64,000 bases of DNA from Phascolomyces articulosus (GCA_025677815.1 JAIXMP010000005.1:1550001-1614000); one strand, 5' to 3'; positions 1 through 13,600 are shown, numbered from the stretch's first letter. The notes: a model not told the origin generated them from the sequence alone. A program made the numbers and translations.

Positions 1-61
1 TATATGTATCATAAAAAAACTAATTCACAAACTATTTATGAATGGATTAAAAAATTATTAG

Positions 62-2167
62 CTCGCCAAAGAATTGTTGTCTTGGTCCAAGCCTTTTGAT
101 ACTGTAAAGCACGGTTCATTTGAAAATGGTGATATTGCTTGGTTTATGGGAGGTGAATTAAATGCTTCCTATAACTGTGTGGATCGTCATGCCATGAAGA
201 ATCCTGATAAGGTAGCCATTATTCATGAAGGAGATGAACCTGATCAAGTTCGCAAGATCACTTATGGTGAATTGTTACGTGATGTTTCCAAAATGGCCAA
301 TGTTTTGAAATCGCGTGGTGTTCGTAAGGGTGATAATGTCGCCATCTATATGCCCATGATTCCTGAAGCCATTGTTGCTATTCTTGCTTGTACTCGTATT
401 GGTGCTCCTCATTCCGTTGTCTTTGCTGGTTTCTCTGCTGAATCTTTGCGTGATCGTGTGGTTGATTGTTCCGCTCGTGTCGTCATTACTTCCGATGAAG
501 GTCGTCGTGGTGGTAAGAACATTGCTACTAAGCGTATTGTGGATGATGCTCTTGGTAAGGGTCAAGCCAATCAAGTGGAATCCGTCATTGTCTTTAAGCG
601 TACCGGTACTCCTGTCCCATGGGTTGAAGACCGTGATGTTTGGTGGCACGATGAAATGGCCAAGGCACGTAGTGTCTGTGCTCCTGAACCCATGAATGCC
701 GAAGATCCTCTCTTTTTGTTGTATACTTCTGGTTCCACAGGTACTCCTAAGGGTATTTTACATACTACCGGTGGTTACTTGTTAGGTGCTGCCACTACTG
801 TCAAGTATATCTTTGATGTTCATCCCAATGATGTCTATGCTTGTATGGCTGATATTGGATGGGTCACTGGTCACTCTTACATTGTCTATGGTCCTTTGAC
901 TTTGGGTGCTACTACTGTCTTATTTGAATCTACTCCTACTTACCCTAACCCTTCCCGTTTCTGGGATTTGATTCAAAAGCACAAGATTACTCAATTCTAT
1001 ACTGCTCCTACTGCTATTCGTGCCTTGCGTCGTTTAGGTGATCAATGGTTGGATGGTTATGATTTATCTTCTCTCCGTATCTTGGGTTCTGTCGGTGAAC
1101 CTATTAACCCCGAAGCTTGGAATTGGTACAATGAAAAGGTTGGCAAGAATCAATGTGCTATTGTGGATACTTATTGGCAAACCGAAACTGGTTCTATCAT
1201 TGTCTCTCCCTTGCCTGGTGCTATTGCTACCAAGGCTGGTTCGGCTACTTTACCCTTCTTTGGTGTTAAGCCCATGATTTTAGATCCTACCACTGGTAAG
1301 GAAATTACTGAACCTGATGTCACTGGTGTTTTGGCTATTTCTCAACCTTGGCCATCCATGGCTCGTACTGTTTATAACAACCATACTCGTTTCCTTGATA
1401 CCTACCTTAACCCCTATCCTGGAGTAAGTATTATTATTTTATGTGTATTTGAGATGATGTGGATAGAGTATATATATATATATATATATATATAATAAGT
1501 GGATTCCTAACTTTATTTTTACATTAGTTCTACTTTACTGGTGATGGTGCTTCCAGAGATGCTGATGGATACTTGTGGGTTCGTGGTCGTGTGGATGGTA
1601 AGTTTCTTGGAAATAAAAAAAAAAAATAGATTGGATTTGAGCTGAGTAGTAAAAAAAAATCAAATCTATGGGGGAAGGGAGGAACGATATATATTTTGGT
1701 GTGATAGTATTTTTTTTTTCATAAACTGACTAATCCATTTTTTTTATATACTTTCATTAGATGTCATCAATGTATCTGGCCATCGTTTATCCACTGCTGA
1801 AATTGAGTCTGCTTTAGTTAATCATGAAACTGTTGCCGAAGCTGCTGTTGTAGGTGGCAATGATGATTTGACAGGTCAATGTATTCATGCCTTTGTTTCT
1901 CTTAAACCTCACGTCGAAGCAGGTGAAGGTCTTGAAAAAGAATTAACTTTACAAGTACGTAAGATCATTGGCCCCTTTGCCACACCTAAGCGTGTTTATC
2001 TCATCTCAGATCATCCCAAGACCCGATCCGGTAAAATCATGCGCCGTATTTTGAGAAAGATTGTGAATGGTGAACAAGATTCTTTGGGTGATATTTCAAC
2101 TTTGGCTGATCCTTCAATTGTTGAGCAATTGATTCAAAAGGTACATGGTGATAATATCAAGGCTTGA
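62..2167 (+). CDS. facA: Acetyl-CoA synthetase (5' end outside window)
   Basis: ATP-dependent acetate:CoA ligase making acetyl-CoA in the cytosol and nucleus; ANL adenylate-forming superfamily. Exons 62-1423, 1528-1597 and 1761-2167 join in phase with GT..AG introns and give 613 codons including the stop. The family is usually about 650-670 residues, so about 50 N-terminal residues lie upstream. Bases 1-61 are the end of an intron (AG at 60-61), so the first codons here are Leu-Ala-Lys-Glu, not a start. Visible signatures: the P-loop [11 protein letters not shown] at 722-754, YWQTETG near 1171, the hinge region [12 protein letters not shown] in exon 3, and the C-terminal [11 protein letters not shown] whose Lys is the acetylation-regulated catalytic residue in this family. 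Intron 1423/1528 carries a (TA)n run. Identity is close to certain; the symbol is the one used in filamentous fungi (ACS1/2 in yeast). Confidence 0.96.
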
Positions 2168-3041
2168 CTTTAAAACGTGTAAAAAAAAAAAGAAAAGTCC
2201 ATGACTTTTTTTTTTTAGTATTTACCCATTCAATATCCATAATCACTTTTCTCTCCCTCTCCACCTTTTTATAATGTATACTTTTCTCTCTTCTCTTCTC
2301 TTATTCGCAAAACAAACTCAAAACAGTCATATATATAATTTTTCTGTATACACTTCTTCTTCCACGCTTACCCTCTTATTATAAATTTGTCCTTTTTATT
2401 TTCCTGAAATTATGTAATATATAAATATTAAAATATTGTTTTTTGTTCCAATTATTCCATTATTATTATCAAAAAGTTTTAAGTTTGTTGGGATTTAAAA
2501 TACTTTTATTTGGGGGAGATCATGACAACAAATGGAATTCACCAACACTCAAAGTACTAAAAAAAAAAAAAAAAGGATCTTCATGATGCATGTTGTTATG
2601 GTAATAATAAAAAGTAGAAAGAAGATCGGATCAGAAAAAAAAAAAGTATACGATGGTAACACCAGGTTTGTCATGTAATGGTATTATTATACTATTAGCG
2701 GTCAATTATTAGTATAATAACACCTATTTTAGATCAAACAGTTCCGACTTGTTGAAGTTTTCTCTCTTTAATAGAAAAGGTAATACCTATTATCTAATAT
2801 ACCATTCAGTAGTTTGTGTGTATATAGTAGGTATTTTGTTATAATTCTAGAAAAATATATTTATAAGGTTGCATTGAATGGAAATGCAAGAAAAACACAT
2901 TATTATTATTATATAATCTTTGGTTTAGTGTGTGTGTGTGTGTATTATGTGTTTATTGTTTGTGTTTGTAATTTTTTTTTCGTATTTTTACGGAATAAAT
3001 CGGTTGATATTGTTTGTTTTCGAGTTATACCATCATAAAAA
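2168..3041. other. Intergenic, acetyl-CoA synthetase to nucleoside hydrolase
   Basis: No gene seen. Pyrimidine-rich 3' flank of the synthetase gene, several A runs, and a GT-rich stretch near 2930-2960 just upstream of the next start codon. Confidence 0.6.
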
Positions 3042-5160
3042 ATGACTGTTGAACCCATTATTATTGATACAGACCCGGTAAAATACTATTTGTTATAGAG
3101 GGAAGAGGCTGGGGAAAAGAGAGGGAGAGAATAGAGAATAAGTGGGGTTGTTATTGTTGCGTAGCAACATAAACTTAATACATACAGGAACAATTATTTT
3201 TTTAGGGTGTGGATGATGTCCTTGCCATTTTATTTTTACTTTTATCAAAAGAAGTTCATATCAAAGCCATTACATTAACCCATGGCAATACTGAATTACA
3301 TCATATTAAACGCAATGCAGTGACTCTTTTACATGTCATGCAAAAACATCGTGCTTTTGTGAATTCACCCCTTCCTTTTCAAGAGTTACCTGTCTTGGCT
3401 GTGGGTAAGAAAACAATACTTTTACATGTATATATATATAGCCAAAAAAAAAAGGTTCCTTATATTTATATTCTATATAGGTAGCGAACTTCCATTAAAA
3501 TCAAAAAATATCTATGCAACCTATTTCCATGGTAACGTAATCACATACCCTTACTGCTATTTATGTGTGTGTGTGTATGTAAAAGAATAGGTTACACTAA
3601 ATTTATTGTTTAGGAAAGGATGGATTAGGTGATGTCTACCATCAGGTAAAAAAAAATGTCCCTGTTTTTTTACATAAGACTATGGAATGGAAAATGTTAA
3701 AAACTTTTTCATTAGGGGAAATATACAGCTCCACCTGATTGGGAGAGTCAAATTATACATCAATCCAGTCATGATCAAGAAGTAGCGTTCCCTACTACTA
3801 CTACTACTACTACTATTGGTGATGAGGAGGATGAAAATAGTAAAAACGATCGTCCATCCAATCAAACCACGCGTGCATTTCAAACAACAGAAAGAGATGG
3901 AGCTGATGAAATTTTATATCAATTAAAACAAGCGCCACCATTGACTATCAGTATATTAGCTGTAGGTCCATTAACTAATATTGCATTAGCTTATCAACGA
4001 GATCCAATCACTTTAAGTCGCGCCAAACGTATTTTGATTATGGGAGGGTAATGGATTATTTAAAAAAAAAGACCTCTGCGAATGAATGAGATAGAATGAT
4101 ACTAAGAATATTATTAAGAATAACTCTAATTATAATGATATATATGGAATCTTGTTAGAGCTGTGGATGCCCCAGGCAATGTGACTCCATTGGCTGAATT
4201 TAATTTTCGTGCTGATCCTGATGCTGCAAATATCGTTTTAAGTGCTTCCAAAGGATTTCAACCCACTCCTGAAGGATATCGTGATCGTGTGGATCTCATT
4301 ACCAATGGAAAACAGACTCCCATTCATATTGTCCTACTTCCATTAAAGGGTAAAAATCAGTTTGACTTTTATAGCAAATTCTCTATCTATCTCTAGTGTG
4401 GCTATTCTTTTTTTTTTTTCGTATCCAGGCACACGGACCGACTTGGGGGGAGAGAAGGGAGCGGGGCAAAAGTGTATGGGGGGAGGGGTGGGGAGGGAGT
4501 GAACACTTTTTTTTTTATTGACAACTTTTTTTTTTTTACATATCAATCCATATATATAATTTTATTAGCTGCGGATAATGGTGGCATTGATTTGCATGAT
4601 TATGAAAATCATATTAAACCATTAGATACACCATTAGGTGTATTTTGTAATGCATTTCTTGAACATACCTTTGATGTGATTTGTAATCTTTATGGATTTG
4701 AAACATTATCCATGTAAGTAATGTGTGTGTTAAAAAGCTGATTGTTTTTGTTATAATGAAAGATTTCCATAAATTAAATTTGATAATGGAAACATCATGC
4801 ATGAATCTAATCTCTCTTATTGACGTGGTCATCTCTCTATACCCAAAAAAAAAATAATTTCTTAGTTATGATGCATATACCGGTTTATTATTATTGGACA
4901 TGATCCCCGATCAAGGAGATGGTGTAACAACAGAAGCTTTTGACAGTTTTTGGAAATATAAATATATTGATCTTCATGTGGAAACCTCTGGACATAATAC
5001 GTTGGGAATGACTTATTACGATAAACGTCCATGGGCAAAAAATCTTACTTCTTGTTGGCATGGAGATGCCCCTAATCATGTTCAAGTCATGATACGGGGT
5101 AATGGTGAACGTTTTCGTCGTATTTTTATGAAACGTGTTTTTGATGTGGATATTCAATAA
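3042..5160 (+). CDS. Inosine/uridine-preferring nucleoside hydrolase
   Basis: Hydrolyses the N-glycosidic bond of nucleosides (purine/pyrimidine salvage). Eight exons join in phase: 3042-3077, 3206-3404, 3481-3531, 3614-3645, 3716-4047, 4159-4349, 4569-4713, 4866-5160, giving 426 residues. The start is chosen because the first exon is only 12 codons and ends exactly inside the family's Ca2+-binding motif: DTDP is in exon 1 and GVDDVLAI in exon 2, forming DTDPGVDD. Other family marks are MGGAVDAPGNVTP followed by AEFNFRADPDAAN across exons 5-6, and a C-terminal His-rich CWHGDAPNHVQ stretch. Exon 5 holds a family-atypical insertion with an eight-Thr run followed by an acidic, Asn-rich segment, probably a surface loop. 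Family is secure; substrate preference (uridine as in yeast URH1, or inosine) cannot be read from sequence. Confidence 0.93.
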
Positions 5161-5235
5161 GAAGAACAATGAAAAGCGAAGCCATGCGTCTTTATTATTA
5201 TTATTATTATAAAATCATCTATCTATCTATCTAAC

Positions 5236-5287
5236 TATCTATTTAGTTATCTATTTAGTTATCTATTTAGTTATCTATTTAGTTATC
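5236..5287. repeat. 12-bp tandem repeat
   Basis: Four copies of TATCTATTTAGT followed by a partial copy, preceded by a CTAT microsatellite. It lies just 3' of the nucleoside hydrolase stop codon. Confidence 0.9.
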
Positions 5288-7082
5288 TGGAAAATAAAAA
5301 GCCCCACATATACATATATCCTCCCTCCTCCTCCTCCAAAACTTGACAAACAAGAAAAGGAGAGAGTTTTATATATAATTATATATTATAAGCAATTCAA
5401 TTTTTTTTTTCGCGCGCGCGTCTGTGTGACGCGGATATTGGAATTCGAGAAGTATTTATTTTGATATAGCAATAGATGGTACATCATTTAGATAGGGTGG
5501 GGAAGTTTTTTTTTATAACAATTAACAAAGAACTATCGAAACTGAAGGATAATGATTATGATGATAAAAGAGGAAGAGATAGAAGAAGAGATTATTATAC
5601 ACGTAATAGCAGTTATTATAATAATATACACACGTATCATGACATAGCAAATAACAATAAAAAAACTTAATTCATAAATGAAATAGGTAAACATTTACTT
5701 TGTTGTTGATATCACCATGAGATGATGTACGTAATAAGATGATTACGATGGATCATCTAAACATATCAGAATATATATATTATTTCATTCAAGAAGAATC
5801 TTTCTATATATATATGCATGATGATGATCGGTGCCAAAAAAAAAAATATATTTCATTGTACTTTGCAATGAAAATATATGTATCAGTGTGGGAAACGAAT
5901 AATGTACGTTTACAAGGCATAATTTTTTTCCCTCTCAAATGAGTGGATGGACGGTCAATTTTTCATCACGATATCAAGGGAAAAAGGAGAATGATGGTTC
6001 TTTTTTAGGATACAAAAATTTCCAAAGATTACTATTTTGAAAGGGAGAAAGAAAGAAAGAGAATATATACTTAAAATGGAATCTATTACATGAATATGCA
6101 TCGGAAAGGATTTCTGAACAATTATAAGAATAGAGGAGTAGTAATATATAAGGAAAGAAAGGGATGAGGTAATGACGATGAGGATAATAATGTGGTAGTA
6201 GTAACTAATTAGTTATAAAATATAAAGTACTGTCGATCTATTGCTGAGCCCAATCAATAGACCTTTTTTTTTACTCTCTCTCTTTCTCTCCTTTTTCTAT
6301 ATGCCCATTAGGTGTATGGCTTTTTCATGATAATGGACCTCCTTCTTTGTCCTTTCAACTTTATATTATTCCTTTTCTCTCTTGAATAAATAAATAAATA
6401 AATAAAAGTCTATTCTATTATTATTATTATCAAGAATGGTATACATTACGTTGTAATAGAGATTACATAATGAATTATTTTATTACTGCTATATATGATT
6501 TTAAAAAAGTAAAAAGTTGTAATTTTACAGAAAAAGAAAATCCCTCCCCACTCCTTTAGATAAGCGGCGTACGTAATAATAATAATAAAAAAGAACGCCA
6601 TCATATTTTCTTAATATTTTTATTAGGGTCAGATCCTATTATTCCTTCTTTTTTTCCATGACAATTATTTTCATCATCTTTTTCTATATCCAGATATACT
6701 ATTCATTACAATGGTGATGCAATTATATATATATAAAAGGAGAAAAAGAAAAAAAGAGCCGACGCATGGAGAAGAAGAATGTCTCCACGACGAATTACAA
6801 GTATTGAAAATGGGAGGGAGGGAGGAAGGGAGGAGTTGTTAATAATAATAATAATAATATATATATTAAAGCGGATATTCAATTACGAATAATAATGCAG
6901 GATATATCGTGTGGCTACTTTTTTAAACTGTAGGTTAAGGGAACAATGAAAATATATCATCATAAGACAAGAATATAAAGGGGGGGAAACAAAAGTTAAG
7001 AAAAAAGAAAGAAATAAAACAGGGTCAAACCAGACCTCGAGAACATATTCCCTCTCCCCCCACAAATTTAAAGCTTTTTTTA

Positions 7083-7106
7083 TATAATATAATTAATTAT
7101 ATTATA
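7083..7106. repeat. Perfect 24-bp AT palindrome
   Basis: An uninterrupted inverted repeat centred on AATTAATT, flanked on the left by AAAGCTTTTTTT and on the right by GGCTTTTTTT. It could form a cruciform, but in DNA this AT-rich chance palindromes are common. Confidence 0.7.
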
Positions 7107-8336
7107 GGCTTTTTTTGTTGTTTATTTATTATTATGTCGTTTGTTGCTGCGCTCTATTTAAATTATGCATAAGAAATAAACCATCTCCGTTTTTATTGCT
7201 CCATTTCAAAAAAAAAAAAATATGAAGTTCCGCCTTTTTTTTTACTGAGTTGAATCTACATCCACTTTTTCCTTGTTCTTTATTTATGCTCCATCATCAA
7301 CCCTTTTCGTTCATCTAGTAATGTAACAAAGTGAATTTCATTCATTAGTGTATATATAAACCTCATATTAGAGGATACTTTGTAAGTAATAAGTATACAT
7401 TTCTATGACGGAGAAGAATAAAGTAAGGGAATAAAAAAAGTAAGGAGCCAGTATTATATTATAATAATATAAAAAAGTAACACAGAAATAAAGTATGTCA
7501 TGTACCTATTGACCGTGCGCGTGTTGTGTGAATACAAGATGATGGGTGATAGACATTATCCTATTTGGTGTACACCAACACCATATCACATCTGTTGATT
7601 TATTATTATCAATAAATAGATCGGGACCAACAGGGTACCTTTTTTTTTAAAGAAAAAAAAAAGGAGAGAACATGTCTTTTAACAACAATTATGAATAATA
7701 CAAAGAGGTTTATTTATTCATCAATTGTCCAATGAATTAAGAGGCAATAAAGTCATCACCACCTTCATGCCAAGTAAAAAGTAATAGTCCCATGGTTATT
7801 ACATGTACATATACCACGCGCGCGTGCTTAATTAGAAAATAACTCATCCATGTTCTAAGATTATACCTTAATAACAATCTGCAGGTATGGTAACCTTTAT
7901 CACCATCATCATCATTAGAATTTATAAAACAATGAAAAAGAGGACAGGGATTATATAGAGAAGGGAAGGAGAAAGAAAGAAAGAGAGAGAGAGAGAGTGG
8001 CGATTTAATTGGTTGAGTTTAGATCCCAGGGCCCTTTTTTTTTACTCCATCAAGTTCCTGACATGTTATTATTTTAAACACAAAGAAAATGGGAAACGAT
8101 GATCTTAACGCACATAATACGCAGTAAGCAAAGCCTATGAATTGTTCTTATTATTACTATTAGTTCCCCTGGAAGTTTATAAAAAAAAAAAGTCTTGTCG
8201 TTGACAAAGGATAAATAGTGTTTTTTTATTTATTTTCTTGCTTTCTTTTTTTTTTTTCCTTCTTTCCTTCCTTCCTTCCTTTTCATTTTTTTTATTGCTT
8301 TTACTTATTACTTTTTTTAATCTTTTTTTTTCAATC

Positions 8337-9836
8337 ATGGATATTCATCAACTTCTTATTCAACCATTACAACCACAAACTTCTGGTATAACTACAACAA
8401 CAACTTCTTTACCCGTACCAGCCAATAAACAGCCTATTCATGATGATGATTTGATGATTATTTGGGAGAAAGTTCTTCAAGAAAGTGGTTACAAGTTTAG
8501 ACAAAATAGTGAAAGAAATAGTCTGACAGATGGTTTCATTTGGCCATCCATCTCATCCACACCTACTACTACTACTACTACTACTACTACGATCAACAAC
8601 AACCACCCTCCAAATAATACCCCAATTCATATCAAAGTGATTGGACGACACATGAATGGATCTTTTCGTTGTCATATTGGTACAGGCAAAGCCTCACGAC
8701 CGATCCAATCGAACGAACTCTATCATCAAATGCGATTATTGGCCGTCTTTTTCAAAGCAGAAAACAGTAAAAGTCAATTGGTCTCACCGGAATTTATCTT
8801 TTTTCCAACATGGTTGCTTCACCTGTTCCGTTACACTGAACACGGTTCCACACCCGGTCGTACGGATGTTCGATTTTTGGAGAATGCCATGTTAGCTAAA
8901 GAAGATCATATTTATCGACTCAACAATGTATTGAATACTTTATTTCGTTTCAATTTACATGATTTTGACCACACTCAACTCCGTCATGCTGTGGATTTAG
9001 CCAATTATTTATTTAATCATGTTGGATTGGAAGATCCTCGTTTACCTCGTCCTGAACAATATCCTTCTTTACATCAACAAAAACAACCCATGTATTATGC
9101 TCAATTGATTTCATTGTTGCAAGCACCAAGACCTTCTAAACTTAAACCCATGTGTCACAATTGCAATACCAAACCGGCCTCACGACGTAAACTTTGTGTT
9201 GCTTGCTATCGTTATCAATTGAAACATGGAGAACCAAGACCTCTTCGTTTGATTGTTGCCAATCGACCTGGACCACGCGTTCATCATCATCATCATCATC
9301 ATCAACAACAACAACAAAAGAATTTACCCATGGTCTTTTATTCACCTCCACAAAAACCAATGGTTGCTCAAAAATTTTGTGCTAATTGTGGGGTTCATGA
9401 AACACATCAATGGTACAGAAACCTGTGCGGGACCGGTCACTGGTGTGAAACATGCAAGAGTTATTATCTTCGTCATACAAAAGTCCGTCCTCCTGAATTA
9501 TTTGTCAAGGCTGCTAAACGTAAAGTGGATGTAAGAACACTTGTCAATTGGTGGCCAGAAGATTCTTCTTCTACTTCTTCTTCAAATACTACATCTATTA
9601 CTCATACAACTCCTCCACCTTATCACAACAATCATCATTATCCTCATTCTCATTATAACAACAACAATAACAACACTATCAATACCAGTAGTAGTAGTAA
9701 TAGTAGTACAGGAAGTAGTAGTCCATCTTCTATTACAAGTAGTGTTCTTTCATCACCTACTACTCCACCTGCTACTTCATCATCATTACTTTATCGTTTA
9801 CCTCCTCCTTGTTCAAGTCAACCATTGTATAACTAA
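8337..9836 (+). CDS. GATA-like double zinc-finger transcription factor
   Basis: Single-exon gene of 499 residues. The ATG at 8337 is chosen because the in-frame sequence upstream has only a TTG and a poly-T leader. Two C-terminal Cys4 fingers are visible. Finger 2 (from about residue 348) is CX2C-X18-CX2C with WYRNLCGTGHWC and a basic tail KSYYLRHTKVRPPE, matching the GATA class. Finger 1 (from about residue 272) has the same tail logic (CYRYQLKHGEPRP) but a loop of only 10 residues, so it may not bind DNA normally. A His7-Gln5 run separates the fingers; the N-terminal region has a Thr run and the C-terminus is Ser/Asn/His-rich. Between lies a conserved-looking 130-residue domain (about 100-240) of unknown function. 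Likely a nuclear regulator; targets unknown. The long flanks suggest extensive cis-regulation. Confidence 0.82.
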   Translation: MDIHQLLIQPLQPQTSGITTTTTSLPVPANKQPIHDDDLMIIWEKVLQESGYKFRQNSERNSLTDGFIWPSISSTPTTTTTTTTTINNNHPPNNTPIHIKVIGRHMNGSFRCHIGTGKASRPIQSNELYHQMRLLAVFFKAENSKSQLVSPEFIFFPTWLLHLFRYTEHGSTPGRTDVRFLENAMLAKEDHIYRLNNVLNTLFRFNLHDFDHTQLRHAVDLANYLFNHVGLEDPRLPRPEQYPSLHQQKQPMYYAQLISLLQAPRPSKLKPMCHNCNTKPASRRKLCVACYRYQLKHGEPRPLRLIVANRPGPRVHHHHHHHQQQQQKNLPMVFYSPPQKPMVAQKFCANCGVHETHQWYRNLCGTGHWCETCKSYYLRHTKVRPPELFVKAAKRKVDVRTLVNWWPEDSSSTSSSNTTSITHTTPPPYHNNHHYPHSHYNNNNNNTINTSSSSNSSTGSSSPSSITSSVLSSPTTPPATSSSLLYRLPPPCSSQPLYN

Positions 9837-10575
9837 CAACAAATTTTATTACATTCTATACAACAAACAAAAAAAACATCGTTCATTTTCTATATACATA
9901 TATACCTTTTTTTTTCTTATACAAAAATGCAAAATCTTTTTTATATATGAATTTTATTTTATATGCCCCCTCTTTTGAAGTAATTTCCTCCCTTTTTTTT
10001 TCATATGTTAATTTTTTTTTCTTTGTGTGTGTATGTCATTTCTTTTTATCTTAGCATTTTACAATCCGTAGTCGTATAATTCTTTTTTGGTTTTTTGTTT
10101 TTTTTTTTTTTGTAATTTCCATCATCATCTTCATCATTTTTTTTTCTTGTATATGGCATCATAAAAAGAATGCACTCAACAAATATATTATAAATTATAA
10201 ATTGATTGTCGTCAATGAAAAAAAAAGGGGGGAAGGGAGGAGGAAGAAGTATGAAGATTGTTCGCATAATAATGAAATAGAGAGAATGGTAATACGATCA
10301 TAACAAAATAGTAATGGTCTTCCAGATTCTTGGGACAAAACCATCCATCGGGACAAAATGTGATATGAACACCATACTAACTATTTGTTACAACACATAT
10401 TCATAACGTGATAATAATGATAATGATGGTCTGTTTTTTTCTCTAACGTAAAAATAACATGTTTCTTAAAATAGTGAAAGGGGAGACGGTTTTTTTTTTG
10501 AATGGAAGAAAAATATATATATATATAAACATGGACTCACTATTTCTATAGAATACTAAGGGATTACTATCTTTC

Positions 10576-10578
<3 letters not shown>

Positions 10579-10609
<31 letters not shown>
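10579..10609. repeat. (TA)n microsatellite
   Basis: About 15 uninterrupted TA dinucleotides in the gene-free region 3' of the GATA-like gene. Confidence 0.95.
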
Positions 10610-10613
<4 letters not shown>

Positions 10614-13600
10614 CGGACCATTCATTCATATCATAATAAAGATATATGTTTCAATAACGTAAATAAAAATAACAGTGAATAATAATAAAAGTCCATCAAG
10701 AATAAATGTTAAAAAAAAGTTTAAATTGATATTAATCCATTTTCCAAGTTTTGGGATGTATCCTCATCGTTATTTTTATATATAATACTCTTTATCTATT
10801 TGTATATATATTTATGTGTGCTGCACGTAGGAGTCAAGGGGGAATAATAATAAAAAAGGGATGAAATTTTGATGTATGATGTTAAATATACTATTACGTG
10901 TAGATCACTAATGCTTAGAGTAGACGACATTGAGCAATAATAAAATTTATTGTTTCTAAGAAATGAAATGATGTCTATATGTCCATTCCTTTGGTCTTTG
11001 ATTTCAAATGATCTACATAATGTCCCTTTTTTCTTATAATGGATGAAGGGAGATTACTATGATAGGTTAATTATTATATTATTATCTACTCTATAGATCA
11101 AAAAATATAATCAGTAAGTCAAATTATATATAAATGGATAGTAAAGAAACGTCAACAATATAACACATGGTGTTGATCTCCAATGTCTGTGTCATCATAA
11201 CAAAAGTAGTAATAGCAAGCGAAAACATGGTTAAAAAAAGGGGAGGAGGAAAGGAAAGGAAGGTGTGTTTATATTATCCAATTATTTTATAATCAACTAC
11301 TAGAAATTACTTGTTATTGCGATTCTAACTAGAAATTTTCATCATGATATATATATGAGTTTTTGATGGATACCAAAAAATGGGTTATTATACATCATGT
11401 CAATCATAATAATAAGAAAATCTTGTCATTTTATTCTTATTTATGTAAATCCCCCCCATCCTCTCACATCAAGACTAGACACATAATACATACCTTATCG
11501 ATAGGCTCCTTTCTTATGTCCATTATTATTATATAATTATTGCATTATTATAAAAGTTATATATTTATATATAAAAAAAACATCAAACGTTTTAAATTAG
11601 GTCCCCATTCCTCTTTCCCCCTTTTTTTTCATGGCGTTTTACAAGTGTAATAGAAGAATCATGAGATATAAAAACCTTACCATGTGATGTATCATGGAAA
11701 AGAAACGCCTGTTATAATTATAATAATCTTTCCTCCTTCTCATACATGACATTGTAAAAAATCAATACTAACAATCTTTCATTGGGGAGGGGGTGATGAT
11801 AATCCTTACTTTTTATACATTGGTAATACCAATGCATGCATGCTATTTAATGAATCAAAAAAAAACTCTATATAAATATATATATATATAATAAACTAAA
11901 ACTTTGATAATGAACAATATGATCACTGTATTGTGTGATAGGTCGAATTATTCTTAATTCTATTATATTTCCATTTTTGGGATTGAGATGACAGATTTTA
12001 GAGTAATATTTAATAATAAGGGATAAATAAATAAATAATAGGAGAAAAGAATGACGCATATTTTATACAGTAATAAATTTAAGCTTTTTAAAATACTTTT
12101 ATATAAAAAGATATATATATATTATTATACTTGAAAAACTATAAGTATTGAAATTATATCGTGGCTTACCAATGACAAACAAGAAAATAATAGAATGTTA
12201 CCTATCTCTATCACAAGGTATATATAATAAGGTGTTTGCATGGATAGTAATACATAACAAAAGCATTCTTCTTTTTTTAACATGTCAATCTAGATATCAT
12301 AATAACAATAATCATATATAGTAATATATAGGAGGATATATCATCTTCGTCTCATCATCATTGACGTAAGAATGAAAGACAAGAAATAAAATGAACTATC
12401 TTATCTTTTCCTTCTCTCTCCTTTCTTTTATATTTTGATCCAAGGATAAATATATACCGTCGTCTTGTCTTAATCATCAAACTCTTATTATCATTTAAGA
12501 GGGGTAATAATGATGATGCAAAGGGGTTACTTTATTTTTTTATAATAATATTAATATAAATAAATATCTTTTTCTTTTTTACTATTAGTTATTGAAAGGG
12601 AAAGGGGTATTCTCGTATATATATATTATAGGATGATGTAAGAGGGACAATTATCATCCATCTTCTTGTCTATTATGTCATTGGAGGAGAGGATTGTAAT
12701 TGTGAAGAATATGATAAAAAATACGTAATAATAAATAGAATGGATAATTAATGGATCTATATTATCTTACGTTGCCCATAGTATATGGAGTTCCCCTTTT
12801 TCTCACGAAGAACCTTTTAAATTTTCATTTCACACCCACAAAAAAAAAAGAGAATTTTTATAACTCTACAAGTGAAAAAATGATAATCGTTGTCTAAAAG
12901 TGATACTAACATATGTTTGTTAGAATCATATGAAAAGATGATCGTTGTTTTTTATCAAGGTCTAAAGATTCATGTACTACTACTACTACTTGCTTATCGG
13001 GTAATACCAAATCATTTTCATCCATCATTAGAAGTTAAAAGTCAAAGGGGCAAGTAAATATAATAGTATTTAATAAACTATTATACAGAATAGGATTGAA
13101 TAATAATTTTCTTACTTGACAATATTATCTATTATTGTAACTTAATGATGAATGACATATATAAACAAAAAGTGAAAAGCATGTTAGTAGGAAATCCACA
13201 TAGTGGGTGAATCCATCATTGGGGGAGTGGGGAAGCGGAGCGCTTTCCGGGGGTTTCGACCGATGAAATTGACCGCTCATTTTTTTTTCGGACCTATTTC
13301 CTTTCTTGTTTATTCTTTCTTTTTTCCCTACAATGAATGTTTTCAGTTGCTTTGCTTGTTGGTCAGTGGCAGTAACAACATAAACAATTTAAAACATGAT
13401 ACCAACAAAGTTTTATTATATTTTGTTGTTGTTGTGAATTAGAAAAAGACGTACTATCGATAATTTCTTTATCTATACTTAAAAAGAAAGATTATTGACA
13501 ACCAACCAAGTAATGAATGCCCATCATCACATTTTTCACATGAAAAAAAAAAGAATTGCTAACGGGCCCATAATTTATACTTTGGCATTTTTTAATATTT

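Larger units (their letters stand above)
5161..8336. other. Long intergenic region before the GATA-like gene
   Basis: 3.2 kb without a credible gene; open frames here are short and low-complexity. Contains simple repeats (12-mer array at 5236, GA tract near 7980), several mono-A/T runs, and a 24-bp palindrome at 7083. The last 150 bases are T-rich, as expected for the 5' leader of the downstream regulator. Confidence 0.6.

Noticed and set aside
8238..8336. N-terminal extension of the GATA-like protein
   Set aside because: Begins at TTG, translates a poly-T leader into a Phe/Leu run, and a good ATG lies at 8337.
9541..9978. 145-codon frame overlapping the GATA-like gene
   Set aside because: Shadow of the Ser/Asn/His repeat coding region in another frame; Leu/Ile homopolymers only.
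13203..13442. 79-codon + strand frame with a locally GC-richer start
   Set aside because: No homology recognised, no splice partners, isolated in a gene-free region.
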